A stretch of 47,021 bases of DNA from Rathayibacter sp. SD072. GTDB taxonomy: Bacteria; Actinomycetota; Actinomycetes; Actinomycetales; Microbacteriaceae. The stretch covers positions 1 through 47,021 of the forward strand of contig NZ_JADILJ010000027.1 in NCBI RefSeq assembly GCF_017355185.1, read 5' to 3'. Shown one piece after another: positions 1 through 8,588 of the stretch (the stretch's first letter is position 1; each line of letters opens with the position of its first letter). The position numbers were made by a program, and so were the translations under genes. The notes under the pieces were generated by a model. The model was not told the DNA's origin and ran no database searches. It saw only the letters and a list, made by a program, of their open reading frames with translations.

Positions 1-453
1 GGTCGCGTACGACTCCAGCGCGTTGGTCAGGACGGGGACCAGCAGCTCCTTGCCCTCCACGTCGCCGTACTGGAAGTAGACGGGGAACAGGCTGCCGGGA
101 ACGGTGTCGAGGCCCGACATCGTCACCGCCTGCTCGGCGGTCGGGCCGATCTCGTTCCGGCCGGGGACGAGCTCGAGCTCGCCGTCGGTCCGGCCCTCGC
201 TCGACTCGTACTGCACCTCGAGCGTCTCGGTGTCGGCGGAGTCGTTCACGATCGTGACCACGAGAGTGCCCTCCTCGCCGTCGTTCGAGACGATGAAGGC
301 GTTGCGGAGGGCGAGATCGCCGATGGTCGCTCCGACTCCGTCGCTCGGGTCGTAGATGTTGCGGGTCGCCTGGGGGGCGACGAGGTTGCAGCCGGCGGTT
401 GCGAGGGCGACGCCGACCGCGAGAACGACGGATGCAGCGATACGCGCCTTCAC
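1..453 (-). CDS. Putative secreted lipoprotein, 3' part missing at window edge
   Basis: At least 151 codons read leftward from a GTG at 453; the C-terminus lies beyond the window. The start is chosen because a GGAGGA Shine-Dalgarno lies a few bases upstream. The N-terminus has a short basic stretch (KAR), a hydrophobic run of about 15 residues and a lipobox-like ATAGC ending in Cys22, so a lipid-anchored extracytoplasmic protein is expected. The remainder is rich in Asp, Glu, Thr and Val with no motif I recognise. It is divergent from ispDF, separated by about 175 bp. Function unknown; the lipoprotein call is an inference from the N-terminus. Confidence 0.72.
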   Translation of the reverse strand, partial: MKARIAASVVLAVGVALATAGCNLVAPQATRNIYDPSDGVGATIGDLALRNAFIVSNDGEEGTLVVTIVNDSADTETLEVQYESSEGRTDGELELVPGRNEIGPTAEQAVTMSGLDTVPGSLFPVYFQYGDVEGKELLVPVLTNALESYAT

Positions 454-629
454 AGGTTCCTCCAGATCGTCGGCCCTGCTCGCCCCGGACAGGGCGTCTT
501 CACGGTGCACGGGCCGACTCCAGATTAGCGTAGCGACCCCTCCGCGCCCGTCCGACCGAGGGGGTCCTCACCCGCAGAGGCCCCCTGGTACTCTGACCGC
601 CGGCGACCGCCGGTGGAAGGACGTGCCCG

Positions 630-1820
630 ATGACCCCCCTCTCCGCGGCTGCTCCCACCGTCGCCGTCGTGATCGTGGCGGCGGGCAGCGGCACCCGGCT
701 CGGACGCGAGCGCCCCAAGGCCTACGTCGACTGCGCGGGGCGCACGATCCTCGAGCGCAGCCTCCGCACGGTCCTCACGCTCTCCGAGCCCGTCGAGATC
801 GTCGTCGTGGCTCCGGCGGAGCTCGTCGACGAGACCGTCGCGCTCTGCCGCACCGCCTCGGGCTCCGACGGCATCGCGGTCACGGCCGGAGGGGCGACCC
901 GCCAGGAGTCGGTGTCGCGCGGCCTCGCGCTGCTCGCACCCTCGATCGACACGGTGCTCGTGCACGACGCCGCACGCGCACTCACTCCCGTCGGTCAGTT
1001 CGAGCGGGTCGTCGCGGCCGTCCGCTCGACCGGGGGAGGGGTCGTCCCCGGGCTCCCGGTCACCGACACCATCAAGCGCATCGAGGCCGACGGCGCGATC
1101 CTCGAGACGGTCGACCGCTCGCTGCTGGCCGCCGTGCAGACCCCGCAGGGCTTCCCGCGCGCACTGCTCGACGCCGCGTATGCGGCGGCCGGCACGGAGC
1201 ACACGGACGACGCGGCGCTCCTCGCGGCGCACGGGCACGGATCCGTCGTCGTCGCGGGCGATCCGCTCGCCTTCAAGATCACCACGCCGTGGGACCTCTC
1301 GAGGGCGGAGCAGCTCCTCGCCCCACCGGTTCCCGTCGCCCCTCCGCGGGTCGGCATCGGCACCGACGTGCACGCCTTCGACGACGAGTCGCCTCTCTGG
1401 CTCGCGGGACTGCACTGGCCCGGCGAGCGGGGCCTCTCCGGCCACAGCGACGGGGATCCGGTCGCGCATGCGATCTGCGACGCGCTGCTGGCGGCCGCGG
1501 GCCTCGGCGACATCGGCTCCCGCTTCGGCACCTCCGACCCGAGGTTCGCGAACGCGCACGGCGAGGTGTTCCTCGTCGCGACGCGCGACCTCGTCGAGGC
1601 GGCGGGGTTCGTCATCGGCAACGTCGCGGTGCAGCTCATCGGCAACCGCCCCAAGTTCTCGCCGCGCCGGGACGAGGCGCAGCGGCTGCTCTCGGGGCTG
1701 CTCGGCGCGCCGGTGAGCGTGGCGGCCACCACGTCGGACGCCCTCGGCTTCACCGGCCGGGGCGAGGGAGTGGCGGCGACCGCCACCGCACTCGTGCTCC
1801 CCGCCCCGCCAGCGCGCTGA
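630..1820 (+). CDS. ispDF: Bifunctional IspD/IspF (MEP cytidylyltransferase / MEcPP synthase)
   Basis: A 396-residue fusion for two steps of the non-mevalonate isoprenoid pathway. Residues about 10-230 are the 2-C-methyl-D-erythritol 4-phosphate cytidylyltransferase, with the nucleotide-binding loop AAGSGTRLG (17-25) followed by a lysine. Residues about 240-392 are 2-C-methyl-D-erythritol 2,4-cyclodiphosphate synthase, starting GIGTDVHAF (242-250), where Asp246 and His248 are the expected metal ligands, followed by GHSDGDP. The short linker is Pro/Val-rich. Fused IspDF is known in some bacteria. Only 43 bp separate it from cysS. The ATG at 630 starts just before the first beta strand. Confidence 0.95.
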   Translation: MTPLSAAAPTVAVVIVAAGSGTRLGRERPKAYVDCAGRTILERSLRTVLTLSEPVEIVVVAPAELVDETVALCRTASGSDGIAVTAGGATRQESVSRGLALLAPSIDTVLVHDAARALTPVGQFERVVAAVRSTGGGVVPGLPVTDTIKRIEADGAILETVDRSLLAAVQTPQGFPRALLDAAYAAAGTEHTDDAALLAAHGHGSVVVAGDPLAFKITTPWDLSRAEQLLAPPVPVAPPRVGIGTDVHAFDDESPLWLAGLHWPGERGLSGHSDGDPVAHAICDALLAAAGLGDIGSRFGTSDPRFANAHGEVFLVATRDLVEAAGFVIGNVAVQLIGNRPKFSPRRDEAQRLLSGLLGAPVSVAATTSDALGFTGRGEGVAATATALVLPAPPAR

Positions 1821-1851
1821 TCCGCGGCCCGGCCGGAGGCGGCGCGCCCGG

Positions 1852-1857
1852 TAAACT
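1852..1857 (+). promoter_or_regulatory. -10 box (TAAACT) placing the cysS start as leaderless
   Basis: TAAACT fits the actinobacterial TANNNT -10 consensus. Exactly six bases separate it from the GTG at 1864, so the predicted first transcribed base is at or next to the start codon. No Shine-Dalgarno is visible between them. Confidence 0.55.
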
Positions 1858-1863
1858 CGCCCC

Positions 1864-3312
1864 GTGACTCTGCGACTGCACGACTCGAAGGCCCAGGCCC
1901 TCGTCGATTTCGTCCCCCTCCGTGCGAACGAGGTCGGGATGTACGTCTGCGGACCCACCGTGCAGTCCTCCCCGCACATCGGTCACCTGCGCTCGGCGCT
2001 GGTCTACGACCAGCTGCGGCGCTGGCTCCGCTACCGCGGGTTCCACGTCACCCTCGTGCGCAACGTCACCGACATCGACGACAAGATCCTCGCGATCGCC
2101 GAGGAGTCGCGCCGCGCCGCCCCCGAGGAGGTGCCGTCCGAGCAGTGGTGGGCCCTGGCCTACCGCGTCGAGCTCGAGTTCACGGCGGCCTACAACGCCC
2201 TCGGCATCCTCCCTCCCACCTACGAACCGCGCGCCACGGCGAGCATCGCCGAGATGATCGGGCTCGTGCAGCGCCTCATCGAGCTCGGCCACGCGTACCC
2301 CGCGCCCGACGAGTCCGGCGACGTCTACTTCGACACCCGCTCGTGGCCCGACTACGGCGCCCTCACCCACCAGCGCCTCGAGAGCATGGAGGCCGCGACC
2401 GACGCGGACCCCCGCGGCAAGCGCGACCCGCACGACTTCGCCCTCTGGAAGGGCATGAAGCCCGACGAGCCCGAGTCGGCGTCCTGGGCCTCTCCGTGGG
2501 GCCGCGGCCGCCCGGGCTGGCACATCGAGTGCTCGGCGATGTCGACGAAGTACCTCGGCACGCAGTTCGACATCCACGGCGGCGGCCTCGATCTCCGCTT
2601 CCCGCACCACGAGAACGAGCTGGCCCAGTCCAGCGCGGCGGGGCACGCCTTCGCGTCCTACTGGCTGCACAACGGGCTCGTCTCGGTGACCGGGCAGAAG
2701 ATGAGCAAGTCGCTCGGCAACTCCGTGTTCGCCTCCGAGCTCCTCGGCGCCGCGCGACCGCTGGTCGTCCGCTACTACCTCGGCTCGGCGCACTACCGCT
2801 CGACGCTCGAGTTCCACGACGGTGCGCTCGACGAGGCCGAGGCCGCCCTCGAGCGGATCGAGGGCTTCCTCGACAGGTCGCGCCGACGCCTGGAGGGCAC
2901 CCGCTTCGCCACCCTCGGCGAGCCGCTCGTGCCCGAGGAGTTCGCCGAGGCGATGGACGACGACCTGTCGGTCCCGCAGGCGGTCGGCGTCCTGCACGAG
3001 ACCGTCCGGGCCGGCAACGCCGCCCTCGACGCCGAGGATCTGGGCACCGTCGCGGCGCTGCGCACGCAGGTCCTCGCCATGGCGTCGGTGCTCGGCATCG
3101 ACCCGGAGGCGCCCGAGTGGGCGCGCTCCGACGACGAGCCCTCCTACCGGGCTCTGAGCGTCCTCGTCGACCGTCTGGTCCTCGAGCGCCAGTCCGCGCG
3201 GGAGCAGCGCGACTGGGCGGCCGCCGACCGCATCCGAACCGATCTCGCTGCGGCGGGAATCACGATCGAAGACACCCAGACGGGTGCGCATTGGAGTCTC
3301 GATGGCGAATAA
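1864..3312 (+). CDS. cysS: Cysteine--tRNA ligase
   Basis: A 482-residue class I aminoacyl-tRNA synthetase that charges tRNA-Cys. The zinc-binding cysteine is in YVCGPTV (Cys29), the HIGH signature follows in SPHIGHL (38-41), and KMSKS lies at 279-283. The segment [10 protein letters not shown] and the downstream [15 protein letters not shown] are typical of CysS and carry the other zinc ligands. Length is normal for the family. The GTG start is supported by the -10 box six bases upstream. The last 11 bases overlap the start of rlmB in another frame, so the two are probably translationally coupled. An MshC-type mycothiol ligase was considered, but the length and C-terminal domain fit CysS. Confidence 0.95.
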   Translation: MTLRLHDSKAQALVDFVPLRANEVGMYVCGPTVQSSPHIGHLRSALVYDQLRRWLRYRGFHVTLVRNVTDIDDKILAIAEESRRAAPEEVPSEQWWALAYRVELEFTAAYNALGILPPTYEPRATASIAEMIGLVQRLIELGHAYPAPDESGDVYFDTRSWPDYGALTHQRLESMEAATDADPRGKRDPHDFALWKGMKPDEPESASWASPWGRGRPGWHIECSAMSTKYLGTQFDIHGGGLDLRFPHHENELAQSSAAGHAFASYWLHNGLVSVTGQKMSKSLGNSVFASELLGAARPLVVRYYLGSAHYRSTLEFHDGALDEAEAALERIEGFLDRSRRRLEGTRFATLGEPLVPEEFAEAMDDDLSVPQAVGVLHETVRAGNAALDAEDLGTVAALRTQVLAMASVLGIDPEAPEWARSDDEPSYRALSVLVDRLVLERQSAREQRDWAAADRIRTDLAAAGITIEDTQTGAHWSLDGE

Positions 3313-4324
3313 GCCCGGCCGCCCAGGAGCGGTCCGAAAGAAGAGCAAGGGCAAGGCCGTCGGTTCCGGCGGTCAGGGCAGGCAGGCCCTCGAGGGCAAG
3401 AAGCCCACGCCGAAGGCGGAGGACCGTCCGTACCACCCCGCGGGCAAGGCGAAGGCGGCGCGCGAGCGCTTCGTCGCCGCCGGCGGCAAGGGGCGTCCCG
3501 GCAGCACGCTGTCGGCGGCCGCCAGAGGGGGAGCGGGCCGCCCCGCTCCGTCGCGCAGGCCCAAGAGCGTCGACGAGTCCGAGATGGTCACGGGCCGCAA
3601 CTCCGTCCTCGAGGCGCTGCGGGCGAAGATCCCCGCGACGACGCTCTACGTGGCGACCCGCATCGAGATGGACGACCGGGTCAAGGAGGCGCTCAAGCTC
3701 GCCACCGCGCGCGGCCTGCCCGTCCTCGAGGTCATGCGCCCCGAGCTCGACCGGCTCGCCGGCCCCGACTCGGTGCACCAGGGCCTCGTCCTCAAGGTGC
3801 CGCCCTACGAGTACGCCCACCCGAGCGATCTGCTGCAGCGCAGCATCTCCCGCGCGCAGGTCCCCCTGTTCGTCGCGCTCGACGGGATCACGGACCCCCG
3901 CAATCTCGGCGCGATCATCCGCTCGGTCGCCGCGTTCGGCGGTCAGGGCGTCATCGTGCCCCAGCGCCGCTCGGTGGGTCTGAACTCGGCCGCGTGGAAG
4001 ACCTCGGCCGGAGCCGCGGCCCGCGTGCCCGTCGCCATGGCGTCGAACCTGACCGCCATGATCAAGGACTTCAAGCGCGACGGCGTCTTCGTCATCGGGC
4101 TCGACGGCGGCGGCGACACCATGCTGCCGGGTCTCGAGCTGGCCGATCGGCCCCTGCTCGTGCTCGTCGGCAGCGAGGGCAAGGGGCTGTCCCGCCTCGT
4201 CACCGAGCAGTGCGACGCGATCGTCTCGATCCCGATCAGCTCGGCGGCGGAGTCGCTGAACGCGGGCATCGCCGCGTCCGTCGCGCTCTACGAGATCTCG
4301 AAGCTCCGCGCGTCACAGAAATAG
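3302..4324 (+). CDS. rlmB: 23S rRNA (guanosine-2'-O-)-methyltransferase RlmB-like
   Basis: A 340-residue SpoU/TrmH (SPOUT) 2'-O-methyltransferase. The three family motifs are visible: NLGAIIRSV near residue 201, GSEGKGLS near 290 and [14 protein letters not shown] near 318; together they build the knotted SAM site. The first 95 residues are rich in Lys, Arg, Gly and Ala, a basic extension common in actinobacterial members. A substrate-binding domain (ARNSVLEAL onward) follows. I chose the ATG at 3302, inside the cysS end, because GGAG lies seven bases upstream. The exact target nucleotide (G2251 in E. coli) is by family, not shown here. Confidence 0.9.
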   Translation: MANKPGRPGAVRKKSKGKAVGSGGQGRQALEGKKPTPKAEDRPYHPAGKAKAARERFVAAGGKGRPGSTLSAAARGGAGRPAPSRRPKSVDESEMVTGRNSVLEALRAKIPATTLYVATRIEMDDRVKEALKLATARGLPVLEVMRPELDRLAGPDSVHQGLVLKVPPYEYAHPSDLLQRSISRAQVPLFVALDGITDPRNLGAIIRSVAAFGGQGVIVPQRRSVGLNSAAWKTSAGAAARVPVAMASNLTAMIKDFKRDGVFVIGLDGGGDTMLPGLELADRPLLVLVGSEGKGLSRLVTEQCDAIVSIPISSAAESLNAGIAASVALYEISKLRASQK

Positions 4325-4511
4325 CGAGGGGCCCGGCACGGCGATCTGCGGTGTCGTCGTCGGGCGCGATACCTCCGGTATCGCTTCCTCCTCCGCCTTG
4401 CAGCTCACCGCGAGGGGCCCGGCACGGCGATCTGCGGTGTTGTCGTCGGGCGCGATACCTCCGGTATCGCTTCCTCCTCCGCCTTGCAGCTCACCGCGCC
4501 GGGCCCCTCGC
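4324..4511. repeat. Tandem palindromic repeat: 50-bp conserved core with pairing arms, two units
   Basis: Two units with an 86-bp period (4324-4409 and 4410-4495, one C/T difference) are closed by a right arm ending at 4511. The complete unit 4410-4511 has a 26-nt left arm (4410-4435), a 50-nt core (4436-4485) and a 26-nt right arm (4486-4511). The arms are complementary at 23 of 26 positions; read on the minus strand, two of the three mismatches become G-U pairs. Each core holds a perfect 8-bp hairpin with a 3-nt loop (4366-4384 and 4452-4470). The core recurs in opposite orientation at 23256-23305 (48/50 identical), but with unrelated arms. It sits between convergent genes. Nature unknown. 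Confidence 0.85.
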
Positions 4512-4530
4512 GGGGCCGGGAAGAACGACG

Positions 4531-4562
4531 AAGGCCCGTGCGGAGCGATTCGCACGGGCCTT
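4531..4562 (-). terminator. Hairpin terminator of the DUF4032 gene
   Basis: AAGGCCCGTGCG and its exact complement CGCACGGGCCTT form a 12-bp stem with an 8-nt loop, 13 bases beyond the DUF4032 stop codon. No clear U-run follows, as is usual in this group. Confidence 0.75.
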
Positions 4563-4574
4563 CCTCGTGAGAGG

Positions 4575-5891
4575 TCAGACGTTCTTCGTCCAGTCGACCT
4601 CGGCGTCCTCGTCGGTCAGCTCGGCGTCGCCCGCCTCGTCGATCACGAGGTTGGGCAGCGTCAGGGCCTCGGTCGGCGGGGCGATGATCGTCGCCTCGTC
4701 GCGGCGGTGGCGCAGGATGTCGTTCACGTAGGCGGTGACCGCCTCGGCGAGCGGCACATCGCGGGCCTGCTGCTGCGACATGAACCAGCGGTGCTCGAGC
4801 AGCTGGTGGAACATCTCCGCCGGCTCCAGACGCCCCTTCAGATCGCGCGGGATCGAGCGGATCACCGGCTCGAAGACCTGAGCCAGCCATTCGTGGGCGA
4901 CCATCTCCTCGTCCAGACCCTGCTTGCCGTAGGTCGCGGTGTACGAGTCGAGGTCGTTCAGGAGCCGTCGCGCCTGGTTCTCCTGGGCGTCGAGCCCGGT
5001 CAGGCGGAGCAGGCGGCGCTGGTGGTGGCCGGCGTCGACGACCTTCGGCTGGATCCGCACCGTCGATCCGGCGTCGTCGGTCTTGATCGCCAGCTCCTCG
5101 ATGTCGAAGCCGAGGTCGTTCAGGCGGTTCACGCGGTCGTTGATGCGCCAGCGCTCGGAGGTGGCGAACGACTCGACGCCCGTCAGCTCCTTCCAGAGGC
5201 TGCGGTACGCCGCGACGATCCCGTCCGAGACGGTGATGGGGTCGAGGTCCTCGTCCACGCGGCCGCCGGCCTCGAGGTCGAGGAGCTCGCCGGCGATGTT
5301 CACGCGGGCGATCTCGAGGTCGTTCTCGCGCTGGCCGTTCGAGAGCCCGCCCGAGTAGAGCTGTCCCGTCTCGGCGTCGACCAGGTAGGCGGCGAACGCA
5401 CCGGCGTCACGGCGGAACAGCGTGTTCGAGAGCGACACGTCGCCCCAGAAGAAGCCGATCACGTGCAGGCGGACGAGCAGGAGGGCGAGGGCGTCGACGA
5501 GGCGGGTCGCCGTGTCCGGCCGCAGCGTCTGGGAGAAGAGCGCCCGGTAGGGGAGCGAGAACTTGAGGTGGCGCGTCACCAGCACGGCGGGCAGCTCACC
5601 GCCCTCGTCGTCGGTGCGGTTCGCGATGACGGCGCCGGGCACCACGCAGGGCACGTCGAGGCGCTGGAGGGTCTTCAGCATCTCGTACTCGCGACGAGCC
5701 ATCTCGGCGGTCGTCTCCTTCACGGCGACGACGTGCCCCGAGAGGTGGGCGAAGCGCACCGTGTGCCGCGAGATGCCCTTGGGCAGAGCGGCGATGTAGG
5801 CGTCGGGCCAGTCGTCGAGGCGCAGGTTCCACGGGAGGTCCAGGAGGGCGGGGTCGACGGTGGCGGAGGTGATGTTCAGGGATCCGGACAT
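4575..5891 (-). CDS. DUF4032 family protein with a kinase-like fold
   Basis: A 438-residue protein I recognise as DUF4032, an actinobacterial family related to lipopolysaccharide kinases. Visible kinase-like elements are VAVKE with Lys58 (beta-3 lysine), a downstream acidic helix, the catalytic-loop-like GDVSLSNTLF (Asp151, Asn156) and VDAETG (Asp172) in place of DFG. The C-terminal half (about 200-420) is helical and ends in a very acidic tail. No signal peptide or membrane segment is seen. The substrate is unknown, and activity is inferred only from the residues listed. It is followed by a strong terminator and then the 4.3-4.5 kb repeat. Confidence 0.82.
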   Translation of the reverse strand: MSGSLNITSATVDPALLDLPWNLRLDDWPDAYIAALPKGISRHTVRFAHLSGHVVAVKETTAEMARREYEMLKTLQRLDVPCVVPGAVIANRTDDEGGELPAVLVTRHLKFSLPYRALFSQTLRPDTATRLVDALALLLVRLHVIGFFWGDVSLSNTLFRRDAGAFAAYLVDAETGQLYSGGLSNGQRENDLEIARVNIAGELLDLEAGGRVDEDLDPITVSDGIVAAYRSLWKELTGVESFATSERWRINDRVNRLNDLGFDIEELAIKTDDAGSTVRIQPKVVDAGHHQRRLLRLTGLDAQENQARRLLNDLDSYTATYGKQGLDEEMVAHEWLAQVFEPVIRSIPRDLKGRLEPAEMFHQLLEHRWFMSQQQARDVPLAEAVTAYVNDILRHRRDEATIIAPPTEALTLPNLVIDEAGDAELTDEDAEVDWTKNV

Positions 5892-5992
5892 GGAGCGCCG
5901 TTCGTGTCGGAAGTCGGGCGGTGGAGGAGCGGTAACGAACGCTGCCGCCGTCCCGGAGGAGACGGCGGCAGCGTGTGCGCGGGAGCGGAGCC

Positions 5993-7069
5993 TTAGGAGA
6001 GGCGCTCGCCCGACTCCGCGTCGAAGATGTGCACGCGGTGGTTCGCGGTCACGTAGACGCGGTCGCCCGCGGTGGGGTGCACGCGGCCGTCGACGCGCGC
6101 GACGATGTCGGTGCGGCGTCCCTCGACCTCGGTGTGGCCGTAGAGGTAGCCGTCCGAGCCGAGCTCTTCGATGAGGTCGACCTCGATGGGGAGGCCGCCG
6201 GGCTGCGTCGAGACGGTGACGTCCTCGGGGCGGACGCCGAGCGTGACGACCTTCTGGCTCGTCTTCGCGAGCGCCTCGCGGGCGATCGGGAGAACGGTGT
6301 CGCCGAACTTGACTCCGCCGTCGGTGACGTCGGCGTGGAACAGGTTCATCGCGGGCGAGCCGATGAAGCCGGCCACGAAGACGTTGTTCGGGTTCTCGTA
6401 CAGGTCGCGCGGGCTGCCAACCTGCTGGAGGAGGCCGTCCTTGAGGACCGCGATGCGGTCGCCCATGGTGAGCGCCTCGGTCTGGTCGTGGGTGACGTAG
6501 ACCGTGGTGATGCCCAGGCGGCGCTGGAGGGTGCCGATCTGAGTGCGGGTCTGGACGCGGAGCTTGGCGTCGAGGTTCGACAGCGGCTCGTCCATGAGGA
6601 ACACCTGCGGCTTGCGGACGATGGCGCGGCCCATCGCGACGCGCTGACGCTGACCACCGGAGAGGGCCTTCGGCTTGCGGTTGAGGTAGGGCTCGAGGTC
6701 GAGCATCTTCGCGGCCTCGAGGACCCGCGCGGCGCGCTCGTCCTTGTTGATGCCGGCGATCTTGAGCGCGAAGCCCATGTTCTCGGCGACCGACATGTGC
6801 GGGTACAGCGCGTAGTTCTGGAACACCATCGCGATGTCGCGGTCCTTCGGCGGAACGTCCGTGACGTTGCGGTCGCCGATGAGGATGCGGCCCTCGTTGA
6901 CCTCTTCGAGGCCGGCGAGCATGCGCAGGGAGGTGGACTTGCCGCAGCCGGAGGGCCCGACGAGGACGAGGAACTCGCCGTCGCCGACCTCGAGGTTCAG
7001 CTTGTCGACGGAGGCACGCGTGGCCCCGGGGTAGACGCGGGACGCGTGGTCATAGGTTACGGACGCCAT
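5993..7069 (-). CDS. msiK: Sugar ABC transporter ATP-binding protein, MsiK/UgpC type
   Basis: A 358-residue ATPase of the MalK/UgpC/MsiK branch. Walker A is GPSGCGKST (38-46), the Q-loop is Gln84, the signature LSGGQ is at 136-140, Walker B VFLMDE at 156-161 and the switch histidine is His194. Residues from about 240 form the OB-like regulatory domain typical of CUT1 sugar importers. No permease or binding protein lies beside it. In actinobacteria such orphan ATPases serve several sugar importers (MsiK in Streptomyces). The ATPase-less importer at 32434-35547 is a candidate partner (inference). A GAAGGAG Shine-Dalgarno precedes the ATG. The gene symbol reflects the functional type. Confidence 0.9.
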   Translation of the reverse strand: MASVTYDHASRVYPGATRASVDKLNLEVGDGEFLVLVGPSGCGKSTSLRMLAGLEEVNEGRILIGDRNVTDVPPKDRDIAMVFQNYALYPHMSVAENMGFALKIAGINKDERAARVLEAAKMLDLEPYLNRKPKALSGGQRQRVAMGRAIVRKPQVFLMDEPLSNLDAKLRVQTRTQIGTLQRRLGITTVYVTHDQTEALTMGDRIAVLKDGLLQQVGSPRDLYENPNNVFVAGFIGSPAMNLFHADVTDGGVKFGDTVLPIAREALAKTSQKVVTLGVRPEDVTVSTQPGGLPIEVDLIEELGSDGYLYGHTEVEGRRTDIVARVDGRVHPTAGDRVYVTANHRVHIFDAESGERLS

Positions 7070-7173
7070 TGTTCTTGCTCCTTCACCGGCAGGTACGTGC
7101 CGGACGATCCGAGTGAATGGAATTGATGATGGTCATCGTCGTGTGGACGACGGCGGCCAACCGTCACAGTATG
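7070..7173 (-). promoter_or_regulatory. Promoter and structured leader of the MsiK-type ATPase gene
   Basis: A CATACT -10-like box lies at 7168-7173 on the minus strand, predicting a leader of about 90 nt. Just before the Shine-Dalgarno a 6-bp hairpin forms from CCGGCA and TGCCGG. An RNA motif named msiK is described upstream of such genes in actinobacteria. I cannot verify a match to its consensus here. Confidence 0.4.
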
Positions 7174-7264
7174 CCACGCGCCGCAACCGCGCCACCGCGA
7201 CGGCGCCTCCTGGTCGCGGCCCCGGCGACTACCCGCCGTTTGGGGTATTCCCAGGGCTCGCGCG

Positions 7265-7270
7265 TAGGAT
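7265..7270 (+). promoter_or_regulatory. Possible -10 box (TAGGAT) of the DsbA-like gene
   Basis: TAGGAT fits TANNNT. A weak -35 candidate (TTGGGG, 7240-7245) lies 19 bases upstream. The predicted leader of about 50 nt would carry the Shine-Dalgarno-like CGGAG before the ATG at 7327. Confidence 0.35.
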
Positions 7271-7326
7271 TCCGGCGTCGCGTCCCGGCGACGTCCTTCC
7301 CCTCTCTTTCTCGGAGTGTCCTTGTC

Positions 7327-8235
7327 ATGACCAACGGCGGAGCCAACGACCGTCTCTCGAAGAACCAGCGTCGAGAGGCAGCGAGGGAGAAGGCCCGACG
7401 ACTCCGCGAGCAGCAGAAGCGCCGCGATCGCGCCGGCCGTCTCCTCCTGCAGGGCGGGCTCGCCGTCGCCGTCATCGCCGTCGTGGCGATCGTCGCCCTC
7501 GTGCTCGTGCCGAACCTCCGCCCGGCCGAGGTGGGCCCCGGTCCGGCGAACATGGCCAGCGACGGCCTCGTCGTGGGTGAGGGCCTGGTCGCGCAGACCT
7601 CCGACCCGATCCCCGCGAGCGGCACCCCCAGCCCGAGCGAGCTCGACACCTCGACCGGCACCGTCGACATCCGCGTCTACGTCGACTACCTGTGCCCCTA
7701 CTGCGGCCAGTTCGAGACGACCAACGGCGAGCAGATCCAGGAGTGGGTCGAGAGCGGGGCCGCGACCGTCGAGATCCACCCGATCGCGATCCTGACCACG
7801 CGCTCCAACGGCACGAAGTACTCCGAGCGCGCCGCGAACGCCGCCGCCTGCGTCGCCGACAGCTCTCCCGACTCCTTCTTCGACTTCAACGCGCTGCTCT
7901 TCGAGAACCAGCCCGCCGAGGGGACCGACGGCCTGTCCGACAAGCAGCTCAAGGGCTACGCGGCCGACGCCGGAGTCGAGGACACGGCGGCCGTCGACTC
8001 CTGCATCGACGACGGCTCCTTCACGAGCTGGGTGCAGGCCGCGACCGAGCGGGCGACCGCGGGGCCGCTGCCGGGCACCGAGGTCGAGAAGGTCTCCGGC
8101 ACCCCGACCGTCCTCGTGAACGGCGAGGCCTACACCGGCTCCCTCACCGACCCCGAGGCGTTCAGCTCGTTCGTGCTCGCTTCGGCGGCCGACACGTACT
8201 CCTCGGCGTCGCCCACCCCGACGCCCGCGAGCTGA
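7327..8235 (+). CDS. Membrane-anchored DsbA-family thioredoxin-fold protein
   Basis: A 302-residue protein. The N-terminal 37 residues are strongly basic and helical, a single transmembrane segment spans about 38-62, a Pro/Ser/Thr linker follows, and an extracytoplasmic DsbA-like domain runs from about 112. The active site is CPYC (Cys123, Cys126) in YVDYLCPYCGQFE, and the cis-proline region is SGTPTVLVNGE near the end. Such proteins oxidise or isomerise disulfides in exported proteins. It is divergent from the MsiK-type gene and ends at a strong terminator. The ATG at 7327 gives the normal topology; an in-frame upstream extension would add an implausible leader. Confidence 0.88.
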   Translation: MTNGGANDRLSKNQRREAAREKARRLREQQKRRDRAGRLLLQGGLAVAVIAVVAIVALVLVPNLRPAEVGPGPANMASDGLVVGEGLVAQTSDPIPASGTPSPSELDTSTGTVDIRVYVDYLCPYCGQFETTNGEQIQEWVESGAATVEIHPIAILTTRSNGTKYSERAANAAACVADSSPDSFFDFNALLFENQPAEGTDGLSDKQLKGYAADAGVEDTAAVDSCIDDGSFTSWVQAATERATAGPLPGTEVEKVSGTPTVLVNGEAYTGSLTDPEAFSSFVLASAADTYSSASPTPTPAS

Positions 8236-8251
8236 CGTTCGTCGAGCACTG

Positions 8252-8292
8252 ACGAAGGGGCGCGTCCGGAGGATCCGGGCGCGCCCCTTCGT
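8252..8292 (+). terminator. Hairpin terminator after the DsbA-like gene
   Basis: ACGAAGGGGCGCG and CGCGCCCCTTCGT form a 13-bp perfect stem, and the intervening bases form a second small hairpin. It lies 16 bases after the stop codon. Confidence 0.8.
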
Positions 8293-8447
8293 CGTCGTTC
8301 GGCGGGCGCGGCGCGAGGAGGCGCGTCGGTCGCACGGTGAGCACCCGTGAGGATGCGGCCCGCCGACCGCCCGGCCTTCCGAGCGGCGGGACGATCACGG
8401 ACCGCGGCCGTGTGGAGTACGGCTCCGCTCAGGCGCGGGGACTTCGG

Positions 8448-8520
8448 AGCCGACGACGGGACTCGAACCCGTAACCGCCCGATTACAAGTCGGGTGCGCT
8501 ACCAATTGCGCCACGTCGGC
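8448..8520 (-). tRNA. tRNA-Thr (anticodon TGT)
   Basis: A 73-nt cloverleaf on the minus strand: acceptor GCCGACG/CGTCGGC, D-stem GCGC/GCGC, anticodon stem CCCGA/TCGGG with loop CTTGTAA (anticodon TGT, reading ACA), and T-stem ACGGG/CCCGT with loop TTCGAGT. The terminal CCA is not encoded. Confidence 0.97.
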
Positions 8521-8542
8521 AGGTGCCCTGAGGCACCCGGAC

Positions 8543-8548
8543 ACACTA
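8543..8548 (-). promoter_or_regulatory. -10 box (TAGTGT) of tRNA-Thr
   Basis: TAGTGT on the minus strand fits TANNNT and lies 22 bases before the mature tRNA 5' end, leaving room for a short precursor leader. Confidence 0.5.
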
Positions 8549-8549
8549 T

Positions 8550-8584
8550 CGCGGGCGCCGCGCCGAGGAGGCGGGGCGCCCGCG
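8550..8584 (-). terminator. Hairpin terminator after the nitroreductase gene
   Basis: CGCGGGCGCC and GGCGCCCGCG form a 10-bp perfect stem a few bases past the nitroreductase stop codon and just before the tRNA-Thr promoter. Confidence 0.7.
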
Positions 8585-8588
8585 GGCG

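Noticed and set aside
356-1867. Long open frames overlapping ispDF and cysS
   Set aside because: Arg/Pro/Gly-rich shadow frames produced by high GC; the real genes carry recognisable motifs.
4313-4555. Short minus-strand reading frame over the palindromic repeat, with the peptide KAEEEAIPEVSRPTTTP also encoded at 23.2 kb
   Set aside because: The similarity follows from the DNA repeat itself; the core is 50 bp (not a multiple of three), arms differ, and no start with a Shine-Dalgarno is present.
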